From Brachionus koreanus (taxonomy: Eukaryota; Rotifera; Eurotatoria; Ploima; Brachionidae): a stretch of DNA of 64,000 nucleotides. A program made the position numbers and the translations under genes. This document shows, in pieces, positions 25,520 to 38,287 of the stretch. Every line of letters starts with the position of its first letter. Positions within the stretch are counted from its first letter, which is position 1. The notes under the pieces are model-generated. The model was given only the letters and a program-made list of their open reading frames with translations. It searched no databases and was not told the origin of the DNA. The stretch covers positions 1,122,104-1,186,103 of the forward strand of contig PJRA01000444.1 of assembly GCA_016987375.1 (NCBI GenBank), in the 5' to 3' direction.

Positions 25520-26585
25520 ACGAATCAGTGTCCACTGATAATAATAGATAAATTTTTAGCCATATGAATATTGAAATATTTTGTTGAAACAATAGTTTAA
25601 TAATCAAGCTTGAATTAAGTCACCTAAAAAAACAATCAAACATTTTCACTCAAAAAAAGTCTCTTCTAGAGTATTACATGAGTGTGTGTCAATCTAACTC
25701 ACACTTAATATTGCAATTTTTGTGCGTTTAGCACTCAAAATCTATTAGGCTTTGTCAAACCAAAAATTTTAGTAAAAAATAAATTATGATCTGAAATTAT
25801 AAAATACTTAAATCGAAAAATTACCTAGAAACCGTGTAACATAAATTTTATTTCAACCCCAACTTAATTAACTCAACTACTCTATTGAACTATTTATCCA
25901 CCTTAATTTCAAGTTTAAAAGTTATTTAAGTACTATTCGAAAAAAAATCATATATCTTTTATTCGTCTTATCCACTGAAAGCGATAATCAGAAAATTTAA
26001 TTTAATGTTATTTAATATTAAGCTATTTTAAAAAAAATGTAGACTATTTCAATTTTTTAAAAATAATCGAAAATTTCAGATATCTAGTCTTTTATTTTGG
26101 ATTAAAAAGCGATAAATATTTTCAAACTAAAGTGCTTAAAACTTTGATTCTTATTCTCTTTGAAAACAAATTTTTCTGAATTTACTAACAATAAAGCCAT
26201 TTCCTAAAATTATTTTTATTTGAATGCAATTCAAAAATTTTAAGACGGTGAATCTTTAAACCTAATTTAAATTTTTTTGAAATAAATTTTAAAATTTTTA
26301 AGGATAATCTATGATACTTACTTAAATTAGTTCTAAAAAAAAATAAATTAAATCAAATTTATCTATTTCATTTATTACTAGTCTTGAAACTGATTGATTA
26401 AAATCAGATACATAAATTTATTTAAAGCTTACTTTATGGAATCAAAATTTTGAAACTGGAGAATATAATAATTTTTATTGCATTATTTTTGTTTGCATCT
26501 ATAAAATTGTAAATGAAATATTACAGAGCTTTATTTTAAATTCAAATTCTCAAAATTTTTTTTCTAATTGATTAGAAAGATTCAA
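25520..26585. other. AT-rich spacer upstream of RBFA
   Basis: No open frame of note and no repeat recognised. It should include the RBFA promoter; a candidate acceptor (ctaattgattag) just upstream of 26586 allows for a 5' UTR intron. Confidence 0.35.
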
Positions 26586-27548
26586 ATGCTGAAACGTTTT
26601 GTGATCAATGCATTTGAGACACGCTTTCAAAAAGAATTAAGACAAAAATTCGCAAAAAAAGGTCTTTTAACTAAAATTTTAACTAACAACAGAAAAAAAA
26701 CCGAGAGTTTGCTTGATATTCTCAAAGAATCGGACGATCTAAACGCTTTAAGAACAAGATCAGGAAAGTTGTCAGAAGAAGAATATTTATCTAAATTTCG
26801 CAACAGCAAGCATGGGGGTCCAAAGCACTCAATTGCAGTTGGTAGAGCTCATCATTTGAGTAATTTTTTAGGCGAATACATAATCAACGCGTTTCAAACT
26901 GGTCATTTTGACAGTCCTAAAATTTTTAACGAAATAAATAATGAATCTAATCCGAACGACTCTAATAAAGAAAAGTTTTCATTTGAAATATCAAACGTAG
27001 AGCTAATGTCTGATTTAAGTTCACTGAAAATTTTTTGGTTTAGGGGTGAAAATGAGCAACTAAATAAAAAAATAGAAGATTATTTGGAAAAAAATTTAAA
27101 ATCCCAAATTAGAGCAACTCTAATCAGTGAACGAATAATGAATTATGTTCCAACAATAATGTTTATAAGAGACGAAAGCAGATTTCTTATGAATCAGCTT
27201 GATAATTATTTATTAGAATTAAATTTAGAGACTAAAGATGAATCAAATGAGATGGAAAATAAATCGAAGGATATTAAAAATTATAATCACAATGTAAATA
27301 ATTTGTACGGATTAAATGTTGATGATGTAATCGAAAGTTTAGCAACAGGCCCAGCTAGAGAAGTCACTGAAGTATGCAAATTAGACACAGAGAGAACTAG
27401 TTTGTGTTCAATTAACCAAGCTTCAAATTTTGAAACATCTCTGAAAGCATTTGAAATAAATAAACGAATAAAACAAAAACGAATGAGCAAGTCAACTTTA
27501 CTTAAATTAGCTCAAATTGAATTTGAAGATTTTAAGAATAATGATTAA
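26586..27548 (+). CDS. RBFA: Mitochondrial ribosome-binding factor A
   Basis: Single coding exon of 320 residues from the ATG at 26586, chosen because the residues before it (back to 26568) have no ATG. RBFA binds the small mitochondrial ribosomal subunit and helps its rRNA mature. The centre carries the RbfA KH-like domain: ISNVELMSDLSSLKIFWFRG, then LEKNLKSQIRATLISER and NYVPTIMFIRDE, which follows the family order of strand, helix, and V-P-x-I-x-F-x-x-D before the end of the domain. The first half has the eukaryote-type extension with a basic start (MLKRFVINAF) suited to mitochondrial import. The C-terminal 100 residues are polar and low in similarity. HMGCS follows on the same strand after 310 nt. 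Confidence 0.85.
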   Translation: MLKRFVINAFETRFQKELRQKFAKKGLLTKILTNNRKKTESLLDILKESDDLNALRTRSGKLSEEEYLSKFRNSKHGGPKHSIAVGRAHHLSNFLGEYIINAFQTGHFDSPKIFNEINNESNPNDSNKEKFSFEISNVELMSDLSSLKIFWFRGENEQLNKKIEDYLEKNLKSQIRATLISERIMNYVPTIMFIRDESRFLMNQLDNYLLELNLETKDESNEMENKSKDIKNYNHNVNNLYGLNVDDVIESLATGPAREVTEVCKLDTERTSLCSINQASNFETSLKAFEINKRIKQKRMSKSTLLKLAQIEFEDFKNND

Positions 27549-27858
27549 AAAAATGGACCATTATCGTTCGACTTTGAGAACTAACCATATTTTTTTGTTC
27601 TACAGTGTTTTTAAAATGGCCTGACTTTTTTGAAATAAATTTTTTTATCAAAAAAATAAAATAAAATATATATATATATATATAACAAAACGTTAGAGTT
27701 TGTCAAACCAATAAATTTTAACAAAAATCATTCCACTTTTTTGTTTATTTCGAGAGGCAATATATTTGCTCGTAATCAAGCAAAAATAAACTCTATAAAT
27801 AATTAAAATTTATTTCAAAATTTTAAATTTTATTCAGTTTTAAAAATAATTGTCAACA

Positions 27859-30491
27859 ATGAACAACATACAAAATGGCTACGATAATTCAAAGTATTTG
27901 AGCGATTGGAATCGTTATCCAAAAAATGTCGGAATTTTAGCTATTGAAAGCTATTTTCCCATTCAGTACGTTGATCAAGAAAAGTTGGAAAAATTCGACA
28001 ATGTTTCGGCTGGGAAGTACACAATCGGCTTAGGGCAATCAAAAATGGGTTTTTGCTTGGATAATGAAGATATTAATTCAATTTGCTTAACTGTTCTAAA
28101 TAATCTAATGGAAAAATATTCCATTCATCCTCATGAAGTTGGAAGACTGGATGTTGGAACCGAAACTTTAATCGACAAATCGAAGTCTGTAAAATCGGTT
28201 CTAATGACTTTGTTCGAGAATTCAGGCAACACAGACGTTGAAGGTGTTGATAATGTAAATGCTTGTTTTGGTGGAACAGCAGCACTTTTTAATGCCATTA
28301 ACTGGATTGAATCGAGCTATTGGGATGGAAGGTATGCAATTGTTGTAATGGGGGATATTGCTCTTTATGCTAAAGGAAATGCGAGACCAACAGGAGGAGC
28401 AGGAGCAATTGCTTTTTTGATAGGACCAGATGCTTCGATAGTTTTTGAGCGTGGTTTAAGGTGCACTCATATAAATCATGCATACGATTTTTACAAGCCA
28501 GTGATGGACTCTGAATATCCTATTGTTGACGGAAAACTTTCTGTAATATGTTATTTGAATGCATTGGATAAATGCTATCAATTATACCAAAAAAAATTCA
28601 AATATTTATCTTCTATAAATTCACTAAATGATTTTAATAACAACGACAGTTATTCAAATGAGCCGAAAAAGAAAGATGGAAGCTTTAATCTTAACTCAGC
28701 TAATGCTTTCTTGTTTCACTCGCCATATTGTAAATTAGTGCAAAAATCTTTTGCACGTTTACTTTGGAATGATTTTTTACAAGATGAAATTCCTGATGAT
28801 CAAATCAAGAATTTAATTCAATACAGGTAAAGCAATTTTGTTAAAAAAAAATAGAAAATTTAACTCGAAATAGTATTAGAAATTGAAAATTAATGATTAT
28901 GAACTTTGTAATTATTTTTTCAATTCATAATTTTCCTAGTTTTTAGCTTAATTTCTTATCAAAAATTTAATTATGCAACAAAAAAAATACTCTTGTTATT
29001 CAATAATAATTTTATTTGATATTTAGTTTGACTAGATTCAAATAATGTTGTCTTCGATTTAACTTTTATTAGTTTAATTAAATCCAGACTTGTTTTTAAT
29101 TCACAAGTCTTAAGTCAAGTCAAGTCAGTGACTTAAATTTTTGTGACATAGACTTAAAACTGTGAATTATAAACAAGTCTAATTTGAACAAGAGATATTT
29201 CGGCTTTGAGGGGCCATGGTCAAAAAGTACAGTAGTAATGCTAAGTGCATATATAAGTCACTAACCTGACTTAAAAAAAAATAAGTGAAAATCAATTCAA
29301 CAATTTTTAGACAAACAATGAAAAGTCTACTATAGTGGGACTAAATTAGTTATCATGCTTTGTCAATTTAGTTAAACTAAGTTGATCGTAGAATATTAAT
29401 ATTATTATTATTAAAAAAAAAATCAAGGCATAACTTTGACTTAATTTTTTTGTGACTTAGACTTAAAACTGTGACTTATAACATGTCTGATTAAATCTAA
29501 ACGATTGCAACTAAATTAAAATTAGAGTAAGTAAAAAAATTCATACATTTATTTACATTGTTCAGTTGTAAATATAATAAAATATATATTTTAGTATTGA
29601 ATACAGTGACGGCTACTAGACCGCCAAAACTTGGTGCTGGTCGTCTTTATTTTATTGTTTTTTCTTAAACTCAATTCTTTTATCTATCAAATTTTCGTAT
29701 TAATTATTATTTTTTTACATGGCCATCAAAACGGCCAACGCTATTTTTATCGATCTAGTAGTCCCCACTGACGGTATTAATAATTTTAAATGTAGATTTG
29801 ATCTAACTATCAAAAATATAATTTTAAATGTATGAATTCTATGCTTTACTTCTAAATAATAAAATATAAAAATTAAAAATAATTACAATTAAATATAATA
29901 TCAGATAATTTTAAAATTAGATCTTTGACAAATGAAGAAAGTTTTTTGGACAAGCAATTGGAAAAAGAATTAATTAAATCAAGTGAATTGTTGTTCCAAA
30001 AAAAAACTCTTCCAGCTTTGTTATTTGCCAAAGAGATTGGCAATATGTATACTCCATCTCTATATGGTTGTCTTATATCGCATTTGCTAAGCAAACCTAT
30101 TCAAAATTTGCGTAATACAAGAGTCTGTTTATTTTCTTATGGGTCAGGATCAGCTTCATCGATGTTTTCAATTATTATACAAGAAAACAAGAGCAATAGA
30201 TTTACACTAGAAAGTTTATTAGAGAATCTCGAAAAACAGAGGACTAAGCTTGTCGAACAAAGAGTAGAAATAGAACCCGAGTTATATGATAAATATTTGA
30301 AACATCGTGAGGTTTCCAATAAAAAAGTTCCTCGTGAACCAAATTTTGATTCAGATACGCTGTATCCTGGAACTTGGTATCTGAAGTCTATCGACCAAAA
30401 TTACCGAAGAACTTATGATCGTATTCAAACAAAAAATTATAATTTAGAAAAAACACGAAACTCTTTACTGCAGCATTTGTCAAATTTTTAA
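27859..30491 (+). CDS. HMGCS1: Hydroxymethylglutaryl-CoA synthase (2 exons)
   Basis: Exons 27859-28826 and 29921-30491 join in phase to give 512 residues. The enzyme condenses acetyl-CoA with acetoacetyl-CoA to HMG-CoA, the entry to the mevalonate pathway (or ketogenesis). Catalytic residues are visible: Glu102 in DVGTETLID, the acyl-forming Cys136 in NACFGGTAA, and His287 in [12 protein letters not shown]. Other family signatures are [24 protein letters not shown] and [12 protein letters not shown]. The N-terminus lacks a basic presequence, which favours the cytosolic form. The single 1,094-nt intron is the longest in the RBFA-NDUFAF3 cluster and is filled with repeats. An in-frame stop after the earlier acceptor at 29904 rules that site out, so I use 29920. 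Confidence 0.96.
29140..29500. repeat. Direct repeat in HMGCS intron
   Basis: The motif gacttaaaactgtga-ttata-ac-a-gtct occurs at about 29150-29185 and again at about 29455-29490, roughly 305 nt apart and mostly identical. The flanks contain further short copies of AAGTCAAGTCAGTGACTTAA-like words. Its origin is unknown; it may be a decayed repetitive element inside the intron. Confidence 0.5.
29604..29770. mobile_element. Candidate hAT-like miniature element in HMGCS intron
   Basis: The ends at 29604 (cagtgacggctactagaccg) and 29770 (read in reverse, cagtggggactactagatcg) match at 16 of 20 positions and begin CAGTG, as many hAT transposons do. The 167-nt interior is non-coding. I do not find a convincing 8-nt target duplication, so the assignment is tentative. 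Confidence 0.5.
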
Positions 30492-30783
30492 TAAATATAT
30501 AAATCTATTGGGATAAATTTTTTTATTGAAATTGTTACACTTTATCCATCAGGTTATCATTAGGTTTTGATTTTAATGAAATTATCCGTTTTGTGATACC
30601 TCGAAACTTTTTATTTATTTCTTCTTTATCCGAATAAAAATTTAAAATAATATTTTTTTATTTTTAGAAACTATTTTAACTACTAATAAGGATTGGTTTT
30701 TATTCATAGAAAAAGTGTAGTTTTAACTAGCTACGTTTAGAAAAAAAACTTCAAAAGCGACAAAAAAAAATACTTATTTTAAG

Positions 30784-31730
30784 ATGTTTTCTAATTTATT
30801 AAATTCGTTAAAATCATCAATAAGTATTAGTTCTTTTAAAAAATGTCAAATCCTCAAACCAAATATTATTACAGCTATGTAAGTAGAAAAGCTTGGTAAA
30901 ATGCTAAATAAAAAATTAAAAATTATTAGTATTTGTCAAGAAATTCGATTAATGGAGAGTTACACAAAAACTAGCATACAAAAATTTACCCCTGAAGAAG
31001 GAGTTCCTCTGCAAATAACTTCATTTAATGAATACGGATTTACTCTAAATAAAAATATCCGAATTATGGGGCCCTTGATAATTTTTCCAAAGACTATTTA
31101 TAGCTGGAATATTGCCGATATTGATGAAATAAATGAAAAATCACTTTTGCTTTTTAAATTGATAGAACCAAAAATTGGTAAAAATTTAATAAAAATATTT
31201 TATATATATAAATGAAAAATTTTTTTAAAGATATATTGGTAATAGGAACAGGAGACAAGTATTCTAAAATTAATCCTAATGTACCTAAATGGCTTATTCA
31301 AAATAAATTAAATAATTTTGAAATCTTACCAACGGTAAGTTTGTTCATACAATTATTTTTAGCTTGAAAAATTAATTTGAAATCTTTAAAAAATTAACTG
31401 CTAACAAATAATAATAATAAGATAAATAAAGATATTATCGTTAAAAAAATCAGGAATTTTCTAATATTAATCTTTAGTAAAAATTAATTGAAAGATAGTT
31501 AAATATTTATTTTTTAGGAAAAAGCTATTAATGTTTTCAATTTTTTGCTTGCTGAGAATCGGTTCGTTGCAGGAGCGTTTATACCGTCAGCAATAATTCG
31601 AGAAACTGATTTAAGTGTCAAACGTGTTTTGGAAACTTCAAGTTTGTATAGAGATCCAGGAAATGAGAATATTAAAGAAATTGAAAAAACTACATCTTCA
31701 GCATCAATCAAAGTATCCGAAAAAAAATAA
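30784..31730 (+). CDS. NDUFAF3: NADH dehydrogenase assembly factor 3 (4 exons)
   Basis: Exons 30784-30878, 30930-31177, 31231-31334 and 31518-31730 join in phase to give 219 residues. NDUFAF3 is a mitochondrial matrix factor that works with NDUFAF4 in early assembly of complex I. The DUF498/NDUFAF3-type core is clear: SFNEYGFTLNKNIRIMGP, then IIFPKTIYSWNI, FKLIEPKI, DILVIGTGDK, and AINVFNFLLAENRFVAGAFI. The first exon (MFSNLLNSLKSSISISSFKK) is Ser- and Lys-rich without acids, as for a mitochondrial presequence. It begins 293 nt after the HMGCS stop, on the same strand. AATAAA motifs follow the stop near 31758. Confidence 0.92.
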
Positions 31731-33282
31731 TAACAATCATATATTTTTCTTTTCTAAAATAAAATTTAGAATAAATAATTAGTATTTTTTTTAAATAAAT
31801 TTCGGATTATTTTTTTAAGTTAATTCTATTTTATTATAAAGGACAAATAATTATTTATTATTATAAAAGACCATTGTCTTTAATGAATCTTAAGATTCGT
31901 TATTTTTCATATTAAGATATTCGGCTTTAGAAATTTTTTATTTTAACAATTTTAAAAACTAAATAACAAAATTTTGGTTAAAATAATAAATTCGATTTTT
32001 ATAATTCCCTAATAGAATTAGCATTTTGATTGCTTGAACAGATATTCAAAGCTAAATAATGTTATTTAGCTAACAGCTCTATGAAAAATTAAATGGATAT
32101 AAAATTTTTAATTCTCTTTATGAATAAATAATTCGATTATACATAAGATAAAAATCAAAAATATGTAAAAAAACATATTGGATTTGAAATGAAAATATTG
32201 TACAAAAGCTAAGAATCATGCTGTTGACTTTAAACTTTATATATTAAAAATAGCTTTTATATTATTTTTTTATGTTCAAAAGTGGTTATTGGTACATTAC
32301 CATGTATAGTTTGAAAATTTTCTATAATTAAAATTTCATTTTCCCTGGATAAAATAAAATTTTATTTTGTAATTTAAAATTAGGACATATTAAAAATTTG
32401 CATCAAAAACAGTTGATTTGCTTAATTCTTTTGATTAAAAAATATCTTGTAATAATAAAGAATTACGAATCAGTAGATATAGACTTCATTTTAGCTTTAA
32501 TTCCTAAAAATTATTAATTTTTATTTCATTCATTTACCAAGTTTATAAATTTTTTAATTTTATATTTTAAATTTTGATTAATTTATTTTTCAACTTAGTT
32601 GATTTATTAATTAAATGAAGCAGGCTATTTTTGATGATAAAGTAAAAAAATTGATAAACTGAATTTTTATTATAAATTAATTATCTCTTGTATCTTAGAA
32701 TCAAATTAAAAAAAGCATCAAAATTTAGTTTACATTGAAATTTATTTATTGATTGATGTTTTAATACCAAAAAATGAAAAAAATCATTAGTATTTGTTCT
32801 TCATAAACATATCTTATCAGAATATTTAAACTTAGAAAGATTATTATAAATCTAAATTGCCCAGAGACACTAATCGAAACTGATTTATGCAAAATAATAA
32901 TCTTTAAAAAAAATACTTAGTAACAAAATAAATATTCGATATTATTTTGTTTACCTATATTTATTAGATCCTAAAATATCAAAATTATTCCAATAAACTC
33001 ATTATTTCAAGACTGATTCGTAGCTATGTTTTTTGTTTTCTAATCACATAAAAATTAATTTAAAATCACTAGTGGTGATAAGAGCCAAACTTCTATTATT
33101 TGAAGCTGGTTAAGGCTAATTCTCGAAAAATTATGCAAATTTTATTTTTTTTTGTCGTTTATATTTAAAGAATTTGAAATATTTCTTTGAAATATTAAAT
33201 AATTTATATGGAGAGTCTAAAAAAGTTTTCAACTAAAATCAAGAAATTTTAATTTTATTTCATATTTTAGAATTTTCGAAAA
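31731..33282. other. AT-rich spacer between NDUFAF3 and G-gamma gene
   Basis: About 1.55 kb without a credible coding segment or repeat unit. Part of it may be the first (5' UTR) intron of the G-gamma gene, because an acceptor-like ttcatattttag lies just before its start codon at 33283. Confidence 0.35.
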
Positions 33283-33483
33283 ATGAATGATCTTGGTACA
33301 TTGAAAATACAAGTTGAACAGTTGAGAAATGAAAGTTGGATTAAACGAGAAAAACTCTCAGTTACATTGCTTGATATGAAAAATTACATAATTCAGCACC
33401 AAGAATCTGATCATTTGTTAAAAGGTTTTAAAAAGAAGGAACATAACCCATTTAAGTCCAAAGAAGTTTGTAACATGATTTGA
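33283..33483 (+). CDS. Heterotrimeric G protein gamma subunit
   Basis: Single coding exon of 66 residues, the normal size for a G-gamma. The N-terminal helix (LGTLKIQVEQLRNESW) pairs with G-beta as a coiled coil. It is followed by REKLSV, the family's Asp-Leu/His-x-x-x-D-x-L-like stretch (HQESDHLLKGF) and the typical NPFKSK. The protein ends in the CaaX box CNMI; Cys followed by a terminal Ile predicts geranylgeranylation and anchoring to the inner plasma membrane. The paralogue cannot be decided. An upstream 5' UTR intron is likely from the tattttag acceptor 15 nt or so before the ATG. Confidence 0.9.
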   Translation: MNDLGTLKIQVEQLRNESWIKREKLSVTLLDMKNYIIQHQESDHLLKGFKKKEHNPFKSKEVCNMI

Positions 33484-34706
33484 AACGAGAAAATTTAGCG
33501 ATATAATTAAATGGATTATTTATTTTTTGTAAAACATAGAAAATTTATCATTTTTTAATTAAAAAATAAATTTCAAATAATTTTAATCCTCTAAACTTTT
33601 TATTCCAAAACTTTAATCATCAAAATGTCTGAAAATAAAAATAAATACAAGAAAATGTCGACTTATTGGGGTTTATCCGAAAAATAAACTAAACATTGGA
33701 AGAAAATGAAGATCTTGATTTTTTAGAATAAGAAACGAATATATCATTTTTCAATTACATCCGATGAGATTACGCCTAAATCTGTCCTCTTAAAACTATC
33801 ATTTTAAAAAATTTTTAATTAAAAAATTCAACAAAAAAAATGGGCGTATTTCATTCAGAAATTTTGCAAACAACAGTAATATACTTCAGCTTTTTACTTA
33901 CACTTTGGAACGAATTTTAGTCTTTCAGCCGCTTGGAAAAAAATAAGAGATTCAGTTATTAGAAATTAGATGAAAAAAATAATTAAAATTCTGCTATAAA
34001 ATTATTAAATAATCATAAAATAAATAATGAACACAGGCAAATCTGAGTTAAAGAGGTTAACGGGAGTTTGGAAGAATCTAAAGGTTATCAAATTTGCTTT
34101 GGACAATCATTGTAGTATATTTTTTTATAAGTAGCATTTTTGTTAAAAAAAAACTATTAAAAAAAATGCAATGATCTACTACATTGATTTGAAGCGAAAC
34201 TAAGACAAAAAAGTTAAAAAAGACTAAAATTTCCTAATGAAATTTCTCTTTAGTAAAAATTAATTCAAAATTAGCGATTATCTTTATTTCAAATAAAAGA
34301 TAAAAAAGTCCGCATCTAGCATCAGATCTTTATCTAGGAGATTTTAAAAAAAGCATAGATTTTAATAACTAAGGCTTTAAATTTTTTGAAAAATTGGATG
34401 CTATCATTTACGATTTGGTTTAAGATAACTACAGTGACACTTAAAAATTATTCTCAAAAAAAAAAAAATCACATAATTATAATGGTTTTATTAGATTTAT
34501 TGAATAATTATCATTTTTTTAAGTTAATTTTGAAAACTGTGAAATTAGATTAGTCATATTTAGAAAAATCAAGAATATGAAGTGTTCGTATTTTTATTAA
34601 CACATGATAACTATATATTTGATTTTTTTTTAAATTTATAATATATATGACGATTTTAAATTTTAAGAATTAATTTAAAAATCTGTTTCATTAAGAATAA
34701 TTAAAA
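33484..34706. other. AT-rich spacer between G-gamma gene and ATG7
   Basis: No gene, RNA or repeat recognised. Holds the 3' UTR of the G-gamma gene and presumably the ATG7 promoter. Confidence 0.35.
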
Positions 34707-37700
34707 ATGCAATCCGAAAATGAAAAAGATTTAATCAAATTCGTTCCATTCAATAGTTGTATTAATCCGAGTTTTTGGTTTGAATTAAATAAAGTAAAAT
34801 TGGATGATTATATGCTAAATGATGATTTCAAAGATTTGAAAGGATTCTGCAGTACCTGTATTTTCAAAAATTAATTAATTTTGTTCAATCAATATTTTGG
34901 GATTTAAGGTTCAAGCAATAATCTTCCCCCAATTCTTAATTTTGACTATTCATCATTCAAAAAGTAAATTAAGTTTTGATTTTGAAAGTTATTTATTATT
35001 TAATCCGTTGAAGAAATGTTGATAAAACCAAGATTGGTCATGAAAACGTTATAATTGTTGAAGGACAAATCAAAATTTTCAATACAATAAATGAATTCAA
35101 TTTATTAGATAAAAACAAACTCATAGATGAATTTGGCCAAACTGTAATCTATTAGAAATTTTAGAATCGAATAGAAAAAAATATCTTTTTTAAACAAGAT
35201 ATATTATGAAAAGCTTTTTATATTGATATGGCATCATTAGTTAAAGAACTTAAACCTTGAAATAAGAAAATTAAAAATTAACTAGATTTAACAATAAGCT
35301 AATTTTATAGTTAAAAATTTTCTAAATCAACTTATGATTTGATAATTTTTATTAGATTATAAATAAAAAATTTCTTTAATAATCAAAAATTTAAGATTTG
35401 GAATGATATTAAATCAACAAAAGCTTTAGATGATCCAAATAGATTAAATAGATTTTGTTTAATTGTCTTTGCCGTAAGTAATATTTTCTTTAAAATAAAA
35501 AATTTGATAAAATTTATTTGACTACTATAAAAAAGAATCTGAAAAATTATGTATTTCATTACTGGTTTGCGTTTCCAGCCCTTACTTTCCCATTAAAATC
35601 ATATTACCAATTAAGAAAAACCAAATTTTTAGATTATTTTTCAATGGAACAAGTATAATTTTTTTTAAATTTAAATAGCTTCTTTTTTAATCTCAAATTT
35701 TTAAGTCTGAGCTAATTTTGGAAAATATGGACAGATTTCAGCTCAATTTCAAGAGTCATCAAAGTTTTTTTGCAATTAATTTTGAGACTTTGGATGTTTT
35801 TTCGGTAAGAGAAGGCGTAAATCTTCACAATTGTGGAAAAAAAGTCCTATTCGGACTATATGATCCAAATTCTCAATCGAATCATCCCGGATGGCCTCTA
35901 AGGAATTATTTAGCTCTACTGGCTTTGAAATGGTAATGTTTAAAAAATTTTAAAATCCCAACAAATAATTTAATGTAAATCAGTAAAAAGACTGAATATG
36001 AAACAAGAAATTTCGAAATAGTTTTATTTAGAGATAGATATCATGGTGGCGAACGAAAGTCAAATCTTAGCTTAATAATCGAGGTGGAAATATTTAATAT
36101 TTCAGAAAATGAAGAAAAAATAAACACCATAGGTTGGGAACGTAACGAAAAAAGCCAACTTCATCCACGTATTGTTAATATGTCAGGTAGTATGAATACA
36201 GAAAAGTTAGCTGAATCTGCCGTCAGTCTCAACTTGAAATTAATGAAATGGAGAATAGCTCCTGACATAAATTTGGAGATAATAAGGAATCAACGATGTC
36301 TTTTATTAGGTAGTGGTACTTTAGGGTGCAATGTGGCCAGGTGCCTAATGGTATTATTTAAAGATAAATTTTTCTTTAATTATTTTAATTTTTTACTTAG
36401 GCCTGGGGCGTAGAGCATATTACTTTTGTAGACAATTCAAAAGTGAGCTATTCAAATCCAGTCAGACAAAGTCTCTTCGTTTTCCAAGATAGTATTGGAG
36501 GCGAGTCAAAAGAAAATCACAAATCGATTAAAGCTGCAGAAAATTTAAAATTAATTTATCCTGGTGTGGTACGATAAAAAAACAAAAAGTGAAATATTGA
36601 AATTTGGTACAAAAATAAAGTGAAAAAATTTAAGTACAGTAAAAATCACAGTAAAAATCTGTTCACATTAAATTCAACGACTATCATTTCTTTTCTCTCT
36701 TCATTTGTTCTTTTTAAAAAAATTTAAAAAATTGACTGAAAAATTTTCCAAAAAATTGATTTCGAAATTTTGAAAGTTAGTTTTAGCATTTAATTTAGCT
36801 ATTGATTTTTAGAATTTTTCAATAATTTTTTCTACCAAATTTCAGCTTAAGAATGTTATTTATTACTTTATCTTATTATTTAAAAGAATGCTAATGGTAT
36901 AGTTTTGTCAATTCCAATGCCAGGACATTACGTCGGAGGTATTTTTTTTTAAACTCGAAGAAAAAATTCAAAAAATTTTCAAAAAAGAAAATATTCGTTC
37001 GAAGGTAAAAAATGATGTGAAACAATTGGAAAAATTAATTAAAGAGCATGATTGTATCTTTTTATTAATGGACACACGAGAATCAAGATGGCTTCCAACT
37101 GTTATTTCAGCTTCTGAAAAAAAAGTAAATTACCTAGAAATAAATTTTAAAATAAATTGTTTATTCGATTTAAGTTAGTTATTAATTCAGCTCTCGGTTT
37201 TGACAGTTATTTAGTAATGAGACACGGAGTTAAAACAGGAGATATCGAAAAAGATAAATTGCCAACAAATTTTCATCCTGATCAAAAAATCTCGAGTAAT
37301 CATTTAGGATGTTATTTTTGTAATGATATTGTTGCTCCTGGAAATGTATATCTATTTTTAATTCATAATTAATAAGAATTTATTTTGTTCGATTTAGAGC
37401 ACTATTGATAGAACTTTGGATCAACAATGTACTGTAAGTCGTCCAGGATTATCAATGATTGCTTCTGCTTTAGCAGTGGAACTTTTTGCTAATGTTATGC
37501 AACATCCATTGAGGTATTTTATTTTATCAAAAAATTTTCTTATCTCAAAAATTTTTTCTTTAGACAGTATGTTCCAAGCATCTGTTCTAACCATAAATTA
37601 GATGATACGAAAGAGTCATGTCTTGGAATTGTTCCTCATCAGGTAATTCTCGAAAATTTGAAAGTTTAATAAAAGTTTATAATTTTGTTAAAAAAAGATT

Positions 37701-37996
37701 AGAGGCTATTTACATTCATTTTCGATGATTTTACCAGCAAGTCAGGCATTCGATAAATGTACTGCATGTTCAATTGAAGTAATTTGAATTAATAATTTTT
37801 TAAAGCTTAATGATTTTTATTTACTAAATTCAAGATTCTTGAAACATATAAAAGAGAAGGTTTTGATTTTTTAATCAAAGTTTTCAACGATCCGAACTAC
37901 TTGGAAGATGTTACTGGTCTAAAAGAACTCAAGGCTGCTCTTGATGAAGCAGAGTTTGATTTAGTTTCAGGATTGAGTGATTCAGATGATTCTTAA
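34707..37996 (+). CDS. ATG7: Autophagy E1-like enzyme ATG7 (15 exons)
   Basis: ATG7 activates the ubiquitin-like proteins ATG12 and ATG8/LC3 and passes them to ATG10 and ATG3. About 15 exons join in phase, starting at 34707-34857 and 34909 onward and ending with a stop at 37994-37996. The N-terminal half has [31 protein letters not shown] and [17 protein letters not shown]. The E1-like half has the ATP site [71 protein letters not shown] and zinc ligands in GCYFCND and KCTAC. The catalytic Cys is codon 37428-37430 in [10 protein letters not shown]. The C-terminus ends in acidic LSDSDDS. The exon after IPMPGHYVG requires a 49-nt intron, 36939-36987; reading straight through would meet a stop. 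Confidence 0.96.
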
Positions 37997-38287
37997 ATAT
38001 CATGATTGTTGTTATTTCGATTCATGATCATTTTTAAGACGAAAAATTTATTAAAAACATATTTAATTATTTTTATGGAAAAAGAGATTTTTTATTAAAT
38101 AAAATTAGATTTTTCAATTAATAATTTGATCTAAACTTAAAAGCCACAATTCAAACATGTTAAAGTTAAAACAAATTAAAATTTTTTTTTATAAATAAAT
38201 CTTAATTGAATTATTCAATAACTAGTGTCTAATCTTCATAAAAATATAGTAGCTAATTTCATGAAGTTTTTATTTATTAAAATCAAG

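Noticed and set aside
36939..36987. Frameshift in ATG7 at a run of nine T (36942-36950), or a 22-nt intron
   Set aside because: A 49-nt GT-AG intron, 36939-36987, restores phase and gives a spacer after IPMPGHYVG of the length normal for ATG7, so neither an error nor a micro-intron is needed.
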